A stretch of DNA of 47,112 bases from a virus. The DNA is taken from positions 1 through 47,112 of the IMG/VR virus record IMGVR_UViG_3300025151_000063. One strand, 5' to 3'. Numbering within the stretch: the stretch's first letter is position 1; the number at the start of each line of letters is the position of its first letter. Shown here one piece after another: positions 1-7,482 of this stretch. Below the pieces are notes generated by a model, which saw nothing but the letters and a program-made list of their open reading frames with translations, was not told where the DNA came from and made no database searches. The translations under genes were made by a program, and so were the position numbers.

Positions 1-75
1 AATTGGGCAAACATGGTGTGCGATATGCTCAACCGCCTTACGCTCGCCCAACAGGTCATGGGGGAGCCGGAGTGA
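1..75 (+). CDS. C-terminal end of an unidentified gene (partial)
   Basis: An open frame enters from the left edge in frame 1 and stops with TGA at 73-75. Only the last 24 residues are visible, ending ...QQVMGEPE. The stop overlaps a GTG start of the next gene as GTGA, the same coupled-junction style seen all through the window, which supports this being a real gene end. The piece is too short to assign a family. From its position ahead of a nuclease and an ATPase it may belong to the replication cluster, but that is inference. Confidence 0.55.
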   Translation, partial: NWANMVCDMLNRLTLAQQVMGEPE

Positions 76-233
76 CCTACATTCTCCTTGAGGACGAAGA
101 AGTCCCCTTGTGCATCAAGGAGGATTGCGATGAGCCTTGGGAGGGCAATATGCACGGTTGGTGCGAGAAGTGCTACATGGCGTGGTCGCGGTCATATTTT
201 GAAGCCTACGCGAAGAGGAGAGAGGAGGAATGA
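72..233 (+). CDS. Small zinc-ribbon protein, 53 aa
   Basis: Start chosen at GTG 72, which forms a GTGA overlap with the preceding stop; a longer in-frame reading from TTG 3 would run through that gene. The protein has C14-x4-C19 and C31-x2-C34, a plausible four-cysteine zinc site, followed by an aromatic, charged helix ending in a run of Glu. It ends in an ATGA overlap with the next gene. No family is recognised. Small treble-clef or ribbon proteins of this sort in viruses are often DNA-binding regulators or partners of replication enzymes; that role is a guess from its neighbours. Confidence 0.6.
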   Translation: MTYILLEDEEVPLCIKEDCDEPWEGNMHGWCEKCYMAWSRSYFEAYAKRREEE

Positions 234-409
234 AGTCGCTGCTCCGAAGGTGGCGGAGGCGCAAGGAGGAGCCTCCACAGAAAATCGTGATCCGAAGAAA
301 CGACAAGTGGTGCGACGAATGCTCGCGCTTTGTCCAAACGCTTCACCCGGATGAGCGAATCTGCGTTGCCTGTTCAATCGAAAGGAGGAGAACCCGTGGC
401 CTCCGATGA
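230..409 (+). CDS. Small basic zinc-ribbon protein, 59 aa
   Basis: ATG at 230 overlaps the preceding stop as ATGA and the frame runs to TGA at 407-409. The N-terminus is very basic (RRWRRRK) and is followed by two CxxC knuckles, C28-x2-C31 and C45-x2-C48, a classic zinc-ribbon spacing, then another basic tail. A DNA- or RNA-binding role is likely from the charge and the zinc site, but the family is not recognised. Its last 14 nt overlap the GTG start of the nuclease gene, and the strong Shine-Dalgarno of that nuclease lies within it, so the two are probably translated in a coupled way. Confidence 0.6.
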   Translation: MKSLLRRWRRRKEEPPQKIVIRRNDKWCDECSRFVQTLHPDERICVACSIERRRTRGLR

Positions 410-1109
410 GCGCATCCTCTTCATCGACAACCGCGAGCGGTCGGGGCTTGAGGCTCTCGTCATCAAATACTGCGAGAAAAACCGTCTGAAATACCAAGTC
501 AGACAGACTATGCTCACCGACTATTCATTCGGTGCTGTTGGGATCGAAGCCAAGTCCATTCAGGACTACATGGGGAGCCTGTATTCCGGCCATCTTGAGC
601 GACAATTGCAGAACCTCGATGAGAACTACGCGCAGCCCATCCTGCTCGTGCATGGGACATTGGACGATTACGTCGGCAAAGCAAAGCGTAGCGGCAGGAA
701 GGTCCCCTTCGCCCGTGCTTTTGCCTCTTACACGGGTTCTCTCGCCCGCTTCTGCAACGACTTCGACATTTCCATCCTCACGTTCCCGAACAAGTCCACA
801 GCGGCTCGTTTTATCTGCAAGCGTTTCGAGAAACACGGAACTCTTGGGAAGGCATCGACGCTCAGGGTGATGCGGAGGACTCAGACCGAAGACATGAGGC
901 TTGACGTCTTGATCGCGGCAGGATGCTCCGAGCAGATCGCCAAGCGGCTGCTTGACGCGCACGGTTCCGTGGCTGAAATCGGAGGGCTTGACCTGAAGAC
1001 TCTCATGGAGACAGAAGGCGTCGGAAAGGTCCGGGCAAAACGCATCATGGACGCTTTCAACAGCGAGGAAGCGCAAGTGCGCGAGAAGGTCAAGATGACC
1101 CGCGCATGA
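396..1109 (+). CDS. XPF/ERCC4-family structure-specific endonuclease with HhH domain
   Basis: Predicted nuclease for branched or flap DNA in replication or recombination. Start GTG 396 is chosen because an excellent Shine-Dalgarno (aaaggaggag, 381-390) sits just upstream. Residues 5-150 match the ERCC4 nuclease domain: D11 and E14 in IDNRERSG, D42-Y43 in TDYSFG, then E51-A52-K53 and D57 in GIEAKSIQDY. The family signature is ERKxxxD, so the Arg is replaced by Ala here while the metal-binding acids and Lys remain. Residues about 165-235 form a tandem helix-hairpin-helix (ETEGVGKVRAKRIMDAF). The size and lack of a helicase resemble the short XPF of Thermoproteota rather than euryarchaeal Hef. 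Confidence 0.88.
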   Translation: MASDERILFIDNRERSGLEALVIKYCEKNRLKYQVRQTMLTDYSFGAVGIEAKSIQDYMGSLYSGHLERQLQNLDENYAQPILLVHGTLDDYVGKAKRSGRKVPFARAFASYTGSLARFCNDFDISILTFPNKSTAARFICKRFEKHGTLGKASTLRVMRRTQTEDMRLDVLIAAGCSEQIAKRLLDAHGSVAEIGGLDLKTLMETEGVGKVRAKRIMDAFNSEEAQVREKVKMTRA

Positions 1110-1131
1110 GCGTTTATACCGAGAACCCCCT

Positions 1132-2610
1132 GTGGAGCAGAAGGCGAGCATTATGGTTCTAAGCGGTCCATCGGTCAATTTCCAATCCGGCCGAAAGTGG
1201 AGCGACTACGGCATCGTCAATCTTGGTTCCGAGGGGTCAAAATACATCAGGAACTACATTGAGCGATTCAACACCGTTTCGTTCTTCAACGAATACGCAG
1301 GCATCTTGTCTTTCTTTTTCGTTGCCGGGCAGGTCCTCGCCCCATACATGAGAATCCCGATCCACGGCGCACACATTGACTGTCGCGTCCACGTCTTTTG
1401 GATTCAACAGTCGAGGACAGGTAAGTCGATTGCATACGAGTTCACAGCGAAATTGCTTGAGGCCTGCGGCATCCCCCGTGAGGACTTCACCGCCGGTTCT
1501 GACGCGAAATTGATTGGAACCGTGGACGAGCGGCCCGTGTATGACGACGAGGGGAAGCCAACAGGGGAGAAGGAATACATCACCATCCCCGGCATTCTGA
1601 ACGGCTACAAGACGCTGACCTTTGACGAGGGGTCGGTTCTGCTCAACGACTCCAAGGCGTATTTCTCGGACAAAATCCTGTATTTGCAGCAATCGATGGC
1701 TCCGCTCGGTTCTGCGTCGAACGTGATGGTGAAGCACCTCGTCGGCGGCACGGTCAGAACGCCCTCAGGCGTCTCGCTATGGATGACCACGTTCCCACCA
1801 AAGGACATCATGGCCCACGTCCTTGAGAAAGGGTTCTTTCAGCGTGTTTTCCTGTATCAGAACGACGTCGGGATCGAGCAACGTCAGACCACGAGCGAAC
1901 ACCGTCTATCAGGAGCCTATGTCCCTGTGCCGGACAACGTGTGGGGCTATGATGAACTCGCAGAATACCTCATCGAGGTCCGCGATGAAGTCCGTGACCG
2001 ACTCCTGAACATTACGGGGCTCGGCATTGCTGAATACGAGGCTCTCAGCGAGGGTGAGCGTGAGGATTTGGCGGTGAACAACGCCCTGCTCCTGTTCAAC
2101 GTGGGTCCAAACTACCACGCTGCGCTTCTCAACGCCTGTGACGACTATTACACCTTGATCCGTGGCGTGAAGAACGAGAACGTCAGGGAGACGGCCATGT
2201 CCTTCCTTCCGAACGTGGAGAACTACACCATGATTTTCGCCAACATCATTTGTGCCTTCAACCGCACAAACGTCATCACGGCCGAACACGTCCAATTGGC
2301 GTCTGAAATCATTTACGACAACCTGCACAACCTCACCATTTGGCTTGAGCAGAAGCAGGACTACCGAGAGACGAAGAAGCGCGACTCCGAGATTGAGGCA
2401 TGGAAGAAGGCCCACGCGAAGGTGCAACGCCACCTGCACAAGCAGTCAGGACGCGAGGTCGTCAAGAAGCCCGACATCGAGAAGGCTTACGCGAAGCAGG
2501 AGGCGGTCGCTCTCCGCACCGCACAGCGCCGTATGGACAAGATGGTGGAAGGGCAAGTGTTCAAGCGATTCACCGAAGGAAGGAATGCGTATGTGGCTCT
2601 TGAAGTCTGA
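1132..2610 (+). CDS. P-loop ATPase, probable replicative helicase-like protein
   Basis: A 492-aa protein with a Walker A (SRTGKS, K98-S99), Walker B (TLTFDEGS, D165-E166), a sensor-like WMTT near 217-220 and an arginine in GFFQRVFLY that could act as a finger. This order fits AAA+/DUF3987-type or MCM-like helicase ATPases. The helical region after it and the basic C-terminus (about 420-492) look like a lid and winged helix for DNA binding. The start is uncertain: GTG 1132 is used; ATG 1153 is an alternative, and a TTTATA box lies at 1113-1118. It is followed, with a 20-nt overlap, by the exonuclease-like gene. The exact family is not certain. Confidence 0.7.
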   Translation: MEQKASIMVLSGPSVNFQSGRKWSDYGIVNLGSEGSKYIRNYIERFNTVSFFNEYAGILSFFFVAGQVLAPYMRIPIHGAHIDCRVHVFWIQQSRTGKSIAYEFTAKLLEACGIPREDFTAGSDAKLIGTVDERPVYDDEGKPTGEKEYITIPGILNGYKTLTFDEGSVLLNDSKAYFSDKILYLQQSMAPLGSASNVMVKHLVGGTVRTPSGVSLWMTTFPPKDIMAHVLEKGFFQRVFLYQNDVGIEQRQTTSEHRLSGAYVPVPDNVWGYDELAEYLIEVRDEVRDRLLNITGLGIAEYEALSEGEREDLAVNNALLLFNVGPNYHAALLNACDDYYTLIRGVKNENVRETAMSFLPNVENYTMIFANIICAFNRTNVITAEHVQLASEIIYDNLHNLTIWLEQKQDYRETKKRDSEIEAWKKAHAKVQRHLHKQSGREVVKKPDIEKAYAKQEAVALRTAQRRMDKMVEGQVFKRFTEGRNAYVALEV

Positions 2611-3295
2611 TGAGAAGCCGTTCTCAGCCCGCGTCTGTGAATGGCGGGATGCCGAAAAGGTCGTTTTCATGTCCCCGTTCTCCTCCAAGGTTCACGAGGG
2701 CGTGCCGGGAGGTTGGCCTCAGATCATCGATGAAGGAGCCCTCGACATTGTGGCTTTGTGGAAAGGTGGCCGTTTCAGGGTCGTGAAGGTGTCTGAGAAA
2801 GTGCCGACGCTGTTCCATAGGAAATACGCCTCCGAAGGAAAACCCGAGGAACTGACGGCCCTCCTGACGGACCCTGAGCAAAAAGTCGTGATGTTCGACG
2901 CCGAGAGGTTCGGTGTTCCGTTGATGGAGAACGCCCTCGGCATCAAGGTCGAGGCTGAGGTCATCGACCTGCTTCGGATGGTCAAGGAGGCTGACGCCGC
3001 TCTCCACGAGGACGCAGGACGCCGCATCCCGCTGCACAAGATCGCAAACGTGAACAGGAAGTCGGCTTCCGTGCCGCTGTTCCAATACCTGCCGATGTGG
3101 AATCTTGAGAGAGCCCGCAATTGGACCATTGGAGGGACGAGGACCGTGGTGTCTTCGCTGACCACCGATCTTGCGCTGATGGTTCAGGCGCTACATGGGA
3201 TGCACATGAGGGGCGGCATTATGGTGCCCTCCCGTGAGAGGAGCGGAGCCATTTTCAAGGCTTTTTCTGATAACGCGCAGGAATCCTGTCCTTGA
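2591..3295 (+). CDS. Possible degenerate DEDD/RNase H-fold exonuclease-like protein
   Basis: ATG 2591 is preceded by gaaggaagga and overlaps the ATPase end by 20 nt; 234 aa. The layout vaguely follows DEDD exonucleases: a strand-rich part with GALDIVALWKGG (motif I position), VVMFDAERFGVPLMEN (motif II position), then VIDLLRMVK and SSLTTDLALMVQAL, resembling the final Asp-bearing helix. The usual DxE of motif I is not clear, so it may be inactive or a different RNase H-like fold. The neighbours (nuclease, ATPase) fit a replication or repair role. Its tail overlaps the convergent methyltransferase gene by 41 nt. Low certainty on function, good certainty that it is coding. Confidence 0.5.
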   Translation: MWLLKSDEKPFSARVCEWRDAEKVVFMSPFSSKVHEGVPGGWPQIIDEGALDIVALWKGGRFRVVKVSEKVPTLFHRKYASEGKPEELTALLTDPEQKVVMFDAERFGVPLMENALGIKVEAEVIDLLRMVKEADAALHEDAGRRIPLHKIANVNRKSASVPLFQYLPMWNLERARNWTIGGTRTVVSSLTTDLALMVQALHGMHMRGGIMVPSRERSGAIFKAFSDNAQESCP

Positions 3296-4724
3296 TCCCT
3301 TCCATTCTCGCGGCAGCGATAGCCGCGTTCAGGATTTCGGCTTGCCTGTTCGGATTGACCGAATGCTGCAAACCGGGAACGTCCATTCTCGATGTCGGCA
3401 TACCGTGGTGACGTTCAAGGGCCGTGATGAAATCGAGTCCGAGGCTGTAAGGGATGACCGAACGGACGTGCTTTCCGCTCAATTTAGGAGAGCCGGGGTA
3501 AATCTGACCTGCCGGAACGGGCTTCATTGCTTGAACGCCCTTCTTTGACCCTCCGGGGGCTGGGATGTATAGCACGTCTCTTGCACCAACGATGGGGTTA
3601 TCCTTTGTGGGTTCCAATTTTGGCCGTGGAACAAAGGTTTCGGGCATAACGCCGAACAGGTCGGTGGGTTTCAAACCGGGTAATCCTTCCAATTGTTTGA
3701 AATCAGGATTTTTGGGAAGGCCGAACAAAGCGCGGTTTGCAGGTTCGCGGTATGAAGCCATGTCGATTTCCAACCGGGGGTAAGGCTGAATCTCAGATTG
3801 GAAGCGCATTTTTGCACGAGGATTCTCAATCAGGAAGTGAGGCATTCCCATCGCTACGAGATCGTCAATCATCCCCGTCGTGTGAGAGAGTAAGGCCTTA
3901 TTGTTGAGGACCGCCGCTCGTTGTTTTCTCGCGTTCTTTTCTGAAACAGGCCTGTTTCTGCTGATTTTCGGCAAACCTTCACGGGCACCTGATTGGTAAT
4001 ACATCATCTCCTCAACGGTTTTTGGGATGTGAACGTCAATGCCGAGATACGGGTCATCTTCCTCACTTTGTCGCCTCAACCACTCAGGTTTCAAGGACTG
4101 CCATGCTAACTGATTCTTGAACTCAATGTCGTCCATATTTCGCGCATACCACCTCGGCGGTGTTCCGGGTTTTCCAGCCTCTATCCAAGCGTCCCTTCGC
4201 CTCTCCTCATTCAACCGTTTTTCCTCAATTTCAGCGGAGGTGATAGCGCCGATTTCAGACACCCTTTCCGGGTTGATTTGATCAAGCAATTCAAGGACCG
4301 CATCGTTTGTTTTCCATCCCATGCCGCCACCAAGCATGGAGTATTTCGTGCATGGGACTGAGGCAACCATCGCGTCAGGAACTCGGCCGTCGAACGCATC
4401 CACCACATCGTCCGCAGTCATGCCGAGGACGTCTCGGGTGTGATAGTTCCCGCCGGGGTTGATGTTCAACGTGGGCTCCAATTCCCACATTTGGACGTTA
4501 TGTCCCCGCTCCTTTGCAGCGCCGCCCCAACCGCCGATTCCCAAGCGGTCGAAAATCACCCCTTCGGGTGTTGTGCCTTGACCTTGGCCCATGAAGTCGC
4601 TTCCGCCGAGCCCCGCGAACAGTTCAGCGATGTCGAGTCGGTCCTGCTTGGACAGGGAGTCCCATTCGACCTCTTCAGATAGCAGGGCCTTCATCAGGCT
4701 CCACGCTTGATCGAAGGCCGTCAT
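3255..4724 (-). CDS. C5-type DNA cytosine methyltransferase with N-terminal AFxxAWxxLK tag
   Basis: Start ATG 4724 follows gaggtgagagg. Motif I is LFAGLGG (residues 35-41, SAM binding), the catalytic Cys is in VPCTKYSMLG near 123, and an ENP motif (FLIENPRAKMR) lies near 300, followed by a KPTDLFG segment typical of phage ENP-type cytosine methylases. Cys and ENP are about 175 residues apart, far more than the roughly 40-50 usual in M.HhaI-like enzymes, so there is a large charged insert. Residues 1-12 (MTAFDQAWSLMK) precede the enzyme domain and match the helix shared by neighbouring small proteins. It probably protects viral DNA against host restriction. No partner restriction enzyme is present. 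Confidence 0.8.
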   Translation of the reverse strand: MTAFDQAWSLMKALLSEEVEWDSLSKQDRLDIAELFAGLGGSDFMGQGQGTTPEGVIFDRLGIGGWGGAAKERGHNVQMWELEPTLNINPGGNYHTRDVLGMTADDVVDAFDGRVPDAMVASVPCTKYSMLGGGMGWKTNDAVLELLDQINPERVSEIGAITSAEIEEKRLNEERRRDAWIEAGKPGTPPRWYARNMDDIEFKNQLAWQSLKPEWLRRQSEEDDPYLGIDVHIPKTVEEMMYYQSGAREGLPKISRNRPVSEKNARKQRAAVLNNKALLSHTTGMIDDLVAMGMPHFLIENPRAKMRFQSEIQPYPRLEIDMASYREPANRALFGLPKNPDFKQLEGLPGLKPTDLFGVMPETFVPRPKLEPTKDNPIVGARDVLYIPAPGGSKKGVQAMKPVPAGQIYPGSPKLSGKHVRSVIPYSLGLDFITALERHHGMPTSRMDVPGLQHSVNPNRQAEILNAAIAAARMEGIKDRIPARYQKKP

Positions 4725-4728
4725 CCTC

Positions 4729-5193
4729 TCACCTCTTCGTTGAGAACCTCGAACCACCCGCGCCCAATTGACGGCGCATGGCGGGCCTGACGGTGCCCCT
4801 GCTCTTGTTTCGCGCATATCGCTTTCGCGTCCTGCCGCGCTTGACCTTCCGTGACTGTGCCCACGCCTTGTTCGCCGCCTGACGGTAGGGCCGTGTGCTG
4901 ATCGTGGATTGCGTGTATCCGTGGAACTTGCCTTTGACGAGAGCGTCCCACGCCATCTCGAAAGCATCCTCAGACTTCAGATGACCATAACCGTGCTGTG
5001 ACCATTCGACGCCGAAATTGGAGGCTTCGTCCTCCTCCTTCAGCCTTTTCTGCTTCTCTCTCAAGCGTCTTTCAGTCTCGTCGTTCCGCTCTCGCATCTC
5101 ACGCGCTTCTCGGTCGGCACGGGACTCAGGAGGCTTCTCGACGGGGAGGGGCGAATTGATGCCGACCTCTTGGAGGTATTTCCTCAGGTCCAT
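4729..5193 (-). CDS. Basic coiled-coil protein with internal AFxxAWxxLK tag, 154 aa
   Basis: Start ATG 5193 shares one base with the stop of the upstream zinc-ribbon gene (TGATG); an apparent longer reading from 5253 would run through that gene. Residues 20-57 are a highly charged coiled coil, 73-88 are the tag (KSEDAFEMAWDALVKG) and 89-154 are strongly basic (RKVKRGRTRKRYARNK). If cut at the Lys-Ser and Lys-Gly flanking the tag, the product would release a free basic DNA-binding peptide of about 66 residues. The family is not recognised. A DNA-condensing internal head protein is the working idea, from charge and context only. Confidence 0.65.
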   Translation of the reverse strand: MDLRKYLQEVGINSPLPVEKPPESRADREAREMRERNDETERRLREKQKRLKEEDEASNFGVEWSQHGYGHLKSEDAFEMAWDALVKGKFHGYTQSTISTRPYRQAANKAWAQSRKVKRGRTRKRYARNKSRGTVRPAMRRQLGAGGSRFSTKR

Positions 5194-5369
5194 CACATCA
5201 CCAACCTCGGGCGCACGCCCTTCCACAATGAATCGCACACGGGGCATTCCCATAAGAATACACGGTCGCGGGAGCCTGCATAGAAACCATTGATCCGAAC
5301 GGCCAAAACGGGCTTATCACAGCCGGGGCAGTTCTGCTCAACCTTGTCTCTATACCTGCGGTCCATCAT
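5193..5369 (-). CDS. Zinc-ribbon protein, 58 aa
   Basis: Short gene bounded by an ATGA overlap with the structural gene upstream (start 5369) and a TGATG overlap with the basic protein downstream. C14-x2-C17 (CPGCDKPV) and C42-x2-C45 (WECPVCDSLW) with about 25 residues between them make a standard zinc ribbon of rubredoxin-like type. The two knuckles, the coupled junctions on both sides and the absence of any other good reading here support it as a real gene. Function unknown; it is similar in design to the other zinc-ribbon mini-proteins of this genome. Confidence 0.7.
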   Translation of the reverse strand: MMDRRYRDKVEQNCPGCDKPVLAVRINGFYAGSRDRVFLWECPVCDSLWKGVRPRLVM

Positions 5370-6529
5370 TGATGCCCCGCGTGGGTGTAGGTGATTTCCA
5401 AGAAGTTCACATGAGGTCCTGCGCTCCCACCGTATGTCGTTGCGATGTCCGTCACGGAAATGTTTGAACCTCCGACGGTGTAGTCTGTTCCTTGGATCAA
5501 CCTGATGTGATGTGTCGTTCCCGCCACGTTCTGATACGCATGAATGTCGATCAGGAACTTGCTAACGTCATCTTCAGACTCCAATGGCTTGAACATGATG
5601 CCGCCGGGTGGAGGGGACCCGTAATTGATGGTTGCCGGACCTGCGGAATAGGCAATCACCGCTTTGCTGACTCGATGAATCGGAGTCACCTGATAGACGC
5701 CGCCGCCGCCCGTGGTTCGGTCAAGCCCTGTATCCGATTGGAAGAAGAGGTGAGTTTGATTTGCTCCTTGAACGTGGCCTCCGTGGAAACCATTGGGGTC
5801 ACGGGCGAACAGGAAACCAACGTCGGTGATGGGCAAGTTTCCGGCGTTGAAACCGGCGATGTGGTCATTACGGGGGTTGGAATGGCTACCGTCTGAGTGA
5901 ATGAGCGAAGTCAGGGGCATTGGCCCGGCACGGACGAAAGCCCGCTTATCTTCGACTCCCTCGACGGTGGAAGTGCTTGCTCCTTTGCCCATGCGAAGAG
6001 CAGCGAGAACAACAGACTGTTGGTTGAGATGAGCCGAGGGGGCTGAGGGATACAGGCCGGAGCCGGTGTCCACGAATGAACCGTAAATCAAGCCAATGTT
6101 GTTCGGCTTGGACGGGTCGATATAGACGAGCATGATGGCTTCTTCATTCGCACCTGAAGGGTTCGAGATCGCCGTTGATGAGTGGGTGCTGTCGAGGTTG
6201 GCCGTGTTGGTTCCGACGTTGTAGGTCGTTTGGGCCACGGTGTAAAACATCCCATCCAACACCACGGTCCCTCCTTGCACCGTGATTGACGAGGTGGAAC
6301 CGAGTGTTCCGCTCGGCGCAACCGCACAGTTTCCTGCCGTGGGGTCATTGCGTGCGGTGTCGCTGTATTTGTTCAGCGTGATCGGCAGAACGCCGTTGAA
6401 GAGACTGCGTTCCACGAAGTTCGTAAGAGTGGGGGATGTGAGGACATCGGTGTCTCGGAGCCCATCCGATTGATAGGTGACTCCTGTGGCCGTTTTGAGG
6501 TGGCCTTCTGCAAGGTTGGTATTCGCCAT
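5366..6529 (-). CDS. Virion structural protein, probably baseplate or tail-fibre related
   Basis: A 387-aa Ser/Thr/Gly/Asn-rich, low-charge protein with a probable mainly beta structure. The first about 190 residues (FVERSLFNGVLP, TVQGGTVVLDGMFYTV, VYIDPSKPNN) resemble the N-terminal part of baseplate or fibre proteins that organise a repeated beta unit; the C-terminal half ends with a beta-rich domain (FLIDIHAYQNVAG, NFLEITYTHAG). ATG 6529 lies 4 nt after the stop of the preceding Cys-rich gene. It is separated from the other tail-tip genes by the accessory cassette, so it may be an exchangeable receptor-binding part. The family is not named with confidence. Confidence 0.6.
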   Translation of the reverse strand: MANTNLAEGHLKTATGVTYQSDGLRDTDVLTSPTLTNFVERSLFNGVLPITLNKYSDTARNDPTAGNCAVAPSGTLGSTSSITVQGGTVVLDGMFYTVAQTTYNVGTNTANLDSTHSSTAISNPSGANEEAIMLVYIDPSKPNNIGLIYGSFVDTGSGLYPSAPSAHLNQQSVVLAALRMGKGASTSTVEGVEDKRAFVRAGPMPLTSLIHSDGSHSNPRNDHIAGFNAGNLPITDVGFLFARDPNGFHGGHVQGANQTHLFFQSDTGLDRTTGGGGVYQVTPIHRVSKAVIAYSAGPATINYGSPPPGGIMFKPLESEDDVSKFLIDIHAYQNVAGTTHHIRLIQGTDYTVGGSNISVTDIATTYGGSAGPHVNFLEITYTHAGHQ

Positions 6530-6533
6530 TTAA

Positions 6534-6722
6534 TCACCGACTTTTCAAGACGTTCCAAGCGACCTGAAAAGCCTCGGGTTCTGACTTCTTGACCTTCTTC
6601 TTCCTCTCGATTTCTGCATAACAAGGACATAGAGGGGGTTTAGCCGAACACTTCGTAATGCCCTTTTTCATGCAAATGCAGGGGTTCTTCTTTGTCGCTC
6701 CGCAACAACAGCCATCTTTCAT
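6534..6722 (-). CDS. Cys/Lys-rich mini-protein with C-terminal AFxxAWxxLK tag, 62 aa
   Basis: Start ATG 6722 overlaps the preceding stop by one base (TGATG); the longer apparent reading from 6788 runs back through that gene. The first 37 residues hold eight Cys (GCCCGATKKNPCICMKK, KCSAKPPLCPCY), then a basic linker (ERKKKVKK) and the tag SEPEAFQVAWNVLKSR at the very C-terminus. Metal binding is likely. The tag at the C-terminus, preceded by Lys-Lys-Ser, mirrors the arrangement inside the 154-aa and 233-aa proteins. Family not recognised. Confidence 0.65.
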   Translation of the reverse strand: MKDGCCCGATKKNPCICMKKGITKCSAKPPLCPCYAEIERKKKVKKSEPEAFQVAWNVLKSR

Positions 6723-6865
6723 CAGGAAGACCTCCCGTGGCCCTCCCAATCGGGACAGCAATCTGAACAGCGGCCACACTTGGCGCAATGCTGTTCCTTA
6801 GCCTGATCACAGCGCGAGCATGGCTCCTGCTTCAAAACATCCCATGCGTGTTCAAACGGGTTCAA
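6722..6865 (-). CDS. Cys-rich mini-protein with N-terminal AFxxAWxxLK-like tag, 47 aa
   Basis: TTG 6865 overlaps the stop of the DUF5872-type gene as TTGA and follows gaggtgg; TTG 6868 and GTG 6874 are in-frame alternatives. The protein starts LNPFEHAWDVLKQEP, a variant of the shared tag, and continues with CSRCDQAKEQHCAKCGRCSD and CC, that is seven Cys in about 25 residues, enough for one zinc site and possibly a second. It is a very short gene, but the coupled junctions on both sides, the tag and the Cys spacing make it credible. Confidence 0.6.
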   Translation of the reverse strand: MNPFEHAWDVLKQEPCSRCDQAKEQHCAKCGRCSDCCPDWEGHGRSS

Positions 6866-7482
6866 CAATTCCACCTCTTCAATGCAGCACCTTTCGGCGT
6901 AAGTTTTCCACCCTTGCTCGTCGGCCCCTTGACGCCGCTCATGCGGGCGCAGAACGACTTGCGGCGCTTTGCCTTTTTCGATCCGGGCTTCAGCGAGGAT
7001 GGTTTCTCGGTGACGGGGGGCTTGAGGTTTGCACCTTCCTTGCGCTTTGCAGCGGCACGACCCTTAGCGTTCAGGCCGCCTTTGCGGCTGTGCTTGTTTG
7101 GGTTATAGCCGTGGAATGGCTTGTCCTTTCCCTTGGTGAGCATGGCCTTTGCGAGAAGCCCGCAAGTATCACAATCACAGGCGAATGACGTGCTTTTGAC
7201 CATCGTTGGCTTCCCTCCGACTCCCTGCGCTTTTGACCTCTTCCGGCGGGTTGCCGCCTTCTTGTCCTTTTGACTCATGCCCCTGCTCGTTTTAGGGGTG
7301 TCGGAGGACACCTTCTTCGATGGACGGCACTTTGGATAGCCCCGAGAGGACGTGTCGGCCTCAGAACGGCCACAGGGCGGGTGCTTGCCGTCCTTGTCTT
7401 TGCGGCTGACGTCCACCCACTTCTCCTTGAACCACCGACGCAGATCCTTCGTCAGAAGGGGTTGAATCTGCACGTCGCTCAT
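6862..7482 (-). CDS. DUF5872-type basic Cys-containing protein
   Basis: A 206-aa protein rich in Lys, Arg and Gly. Residues about 19-50 (EKWVDVSRKDKDGKHPPCGR and GYPKCRPS) match the DUF5872-type module known from large DNA viruses and some phages; a CDCDTC knuckle lies near residue 100; and the C-terminus (RRKSFCARMSGVKGPTSKGG...LKRWNC) is a second conserved module often seen with it. A virion-associated DNA-binding role is likely from charge and family distribution. The start, ATG 7482, lies 122 nt inside the end of the HMG-CoA lyase-like gene. It is followed by a TTGA-coupled Cys-rich mini-gene. Confidence 0.78.
   Translation of the reverse strand: MSDVQIQPLLTKDLRRWFKEKWVDVSRKDKDGKHPPCGRSEADTSSRGYPKCRPSKKVSSDTPKTSRGMSQKDKKAATRRKRSKAQGVGGKPTMVKSTSFACDCDTCGLLAKAMLTKGKDKPFHGYNPNKHSRKGGLNAKGRAAAKRKEGANLKPPVTEKPSSLKPGSKKAKRRKSFCARMSGVKGPTSKGGKLTPKGAALKRWNC

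Noticed and set aside
1106-1162. 18-codon gene starting in the ATGA after the nuclease
   Set aside because: Too short, no motifs, and it overlaps the ATPase start in another frame.
5193-5253. Longer start (5253) for the 154-aa basic protein
   Set aside because: It would overlap the zinc-ribbon gene out of frame; the TGATG junction at 5193 is much more natural.
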